From CAZKTS01 sp964555735 (GTDB lineage Bacteria > Actinomycetota > Acidimicrobiia > IMCC26256 > PALSA-555), in the NCBI GenBank assembly GCA_964555735.1, contig CAZKTS010000360.1, forward strand, positions 1 to 6,301: a stretch of 6,301 bases of DNA, in the 5' to 3' direction. The translations under genes and the position numbers were made by a program. Within the stretch, counting starts at the first letter, position 1; each line of letters starts with the position of its first letter. The notes under the pieces were generated by a model. The model was not told where the DNA came from. It did no database searches and worked only from the letters and a program-made list of their open reading frames with translations. Below are positions 5,358 to 6,301 of the stretch, in pieces.

Positions 5358-6301
5358 TCAGGCCGCGACCGCGACCGGCACGTTGGAGAAGCCGGCGACG
5401 TTCGACATCTGCACGCGGCGCAGTCCGCCCTCGTCGACCTCGTAGTCCGGCCACCGCTGCGCGATCTGCTCGAAGGCGACCTTGCTCTCGAGGCGCGCGA
5501 ACGCGGCGCCGAGGCACGAGTGGATCCCGTGACCGAGGCCGACGGCCAGTCCGATCTCGCGGTCGATGTCGAAGCGGTCGGGGTCGTCGTAGGCGCGCTC
5601 GTCGCGGCTCGCCGCGCCGGTGACGAGGAACACGGGCTGGTCGACCGGGATCTCGACGCCGTGCCAGACCGAAGCCTGATGGGTGAAACGGCCCTGGTAC
5701 TGCGAGGGCGCCCAGTAGCGGAGCACCTCCTCGACCGCGTTGACGACCTTCGGCGGTTCGTCGAGGAGCTTCTGCCACTCGGCGGGGTTGCGGTGGAAGA
5801 GCACGACGCCGTTGCCGATGAGCTTGGTGACGGTCTCGCTGCCCGCCGCCGCCAGCAGCGTCGCGAACCCGGCGATCTCCTCGTCGGTGAGCTTGTGCAG
5901 CTCGCCGTCGTCGTCGGCGACCTCGACCTCGGTGAGCCGGCTCACCATGTCGTCACCCGGCTTCGCACGCTTCGCCTTCGACAACTCGAGGAAGTACAGG
6001 ACCTGGTGCAGGCCCGACTCCATGCCCTTGGGTGTGGGGCGCGGGTCGTCGGGCTCGCGGTGGAGCATGTCGTCGGTCCAGTGGCGGATCTGCTGGCGAT
6101 CCTCCTTGGGGACGCCGAGGATCTGCGAGATCACCTCTACCGGGAACGGCGCGGCGAACACCGAGAGCAGGTCGAAGTCGCGACGGCCTTCGAGCGGCTC
6201 GAGGTGCTCGGTGACGACATCGACGACCACGGGCTCGAGCGCGGCGACCGCACGCGGCGTGAACACGCGACTCACGAGCTTGCGCATCCGATCGTGCACC
6301 G
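5358..6301 (-). CDS. Cytochrome P450, N-terminus outside the window
   Basis: The last 313 residues of a soluble bacterial P450 monooxygenase are visible; about 90-105 N-terminal residues lie beyond the right edge, judging by the usual 400-420. The visible part begins at the C-helix motif HDRMRKLVSRVFTPRAV. It continues with LLAAAGSETVTK of the I helix, where AGSET (152-156, numbering from the first visible residue) holds the oxygen-activating acid-Thr pair. The K-helix ExxR is Glu191-Arg194 in EEVLRYW. The heme loop LGHGIHSCLG (255-264) has ligand Cys262. The loop has Leu where the consensus FGxGxHxCxG has Phe. The RDERAYDDPDRFDIDR stretch (232-247) is the standard PERF-type region. It would accept electrons from a ferredoxin and reductase, neither of which is in the window. 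Family number and substrate cannot be assigned. Its stop is four bases before the CoA-transferase start, indicating one operon. Confidence 0.95.
   Translation of the reverse strand, partial: VHDRMRKLVSRVFTPRAVAALEPVVVDVVTEHLEPLEGRRDFDLLSVFAAPFPVEVISQILGVPKEDRQQIRHWTDDMLHREPDDPRPTPKGMESGLHQVLYFLELSKAKRAKPGDDMVSRLTEVEVADDDGELHKLTDEEIAGFATLLAAAGSETVTKLIGNGVVLFHRNPAEWQKLLDEPPKVVNAVEEVLRYWAPSQYQGRFTHQASVWHGVEIPVDQPVFLVTGAASRDERAYDDPDRFDIDREIGLAVGLGHGIHSCLGAAFARLESKVAFEQIAQRWPDYEVDEGGLRRVQMSNVAGFSNVPVAVAA

Noticed and set aside
4106..5623. 505-codon open frame on the plus strand
   Set aside because: It lies opposite the CoA-transferase and the P450 C-terminus, both of which show full family motifs. 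Its product is dominated by Arg, Gly, Asp and Val with no domain, as expected for an antisense frame in GC-rich DNA.
5062..5778. 238-codon minus-strand frame across the P450/CoA-transferase junction
   Set aside because: It is a shifted frame of the two real genes. A fusion or frameshift was considered, but both genes keep intact motifs right up to the junction.
1..6301. Search for tRNA, rRNA, CRISPR, insertion sequences and attachment sites
   Set aside because: No cloverleaf-like segment, regularly spaced direct repeats, transposase motif or terminal inverted repeat was seen. The only tandem repeats are the short coding ones described.

Overview
The window is dense, very GC-rich (roughly 70% by eye) bacterial DNA with strong G/C preference at third codon positions, TANNNT-type -10 boxes and several GTG/TTG starts. 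A small DUF3039-type protein, a family I know essentially from Actinomycetota, a cytochrome P450 and a class III aminotransferase all suggest a high-GC actinobacterium. The Acidimicrobiia or a relative would fit, but the rank below phylum is inference. There is no sign of a phage, transposon, CRISPR array or RNA gene.

Layout. Positions 1-1699 carry two minus-strand genes: the N-terminal part of a zinc-dependent medium-chain alcohol dehydrogenase (1-536, running off the left edge) and, upstream of it, an exported protein with an alpha/alpha-barrel glycosidase-like look (554-1699). A 69-base divergent gap (1700-1768) separates them from a plus-strand cluster: a DUF3039-type protein (1769-2047), a multi-pass membrane protein (2085-2837) and a class III PLP aminotransferase (2834-4045). 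The last two overlap by four bases. From the right edge a minus-strand pair converges on this cluster: a cytochrome P450 whose N-terminus lies beyond the window (5358-6301), followed after four bases by a CoA-transferase of the acetyl-CoA hydrolase/4-hydroxybutyrate CoA-transferase family (4061-5353). The two convergent units meet at a hairpin whose arms contain both stop codons.

How the genes might work together. The P450 and CoA-transferase are so tightly packed that they are probably co-transcribed; hydroxylation of a lipid-like or acid substrate plus CoA activation of an acid would be a plausible pairing, but the substrate cannot be read from sequence. The aminotransferase and alcohol dehydrogenase also belong to broad catabolic families. 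The region looks like ordinary chromosomal accessory metabolism. I do not see a clear novel multi-gene system. The points most worth a second look are the stop-codon hairpin, two candidate leaderless promoters (one overlapped by a small inverted repeat), a P450 heme loop lacking its usual Phe, and the exported protein of unknown function.
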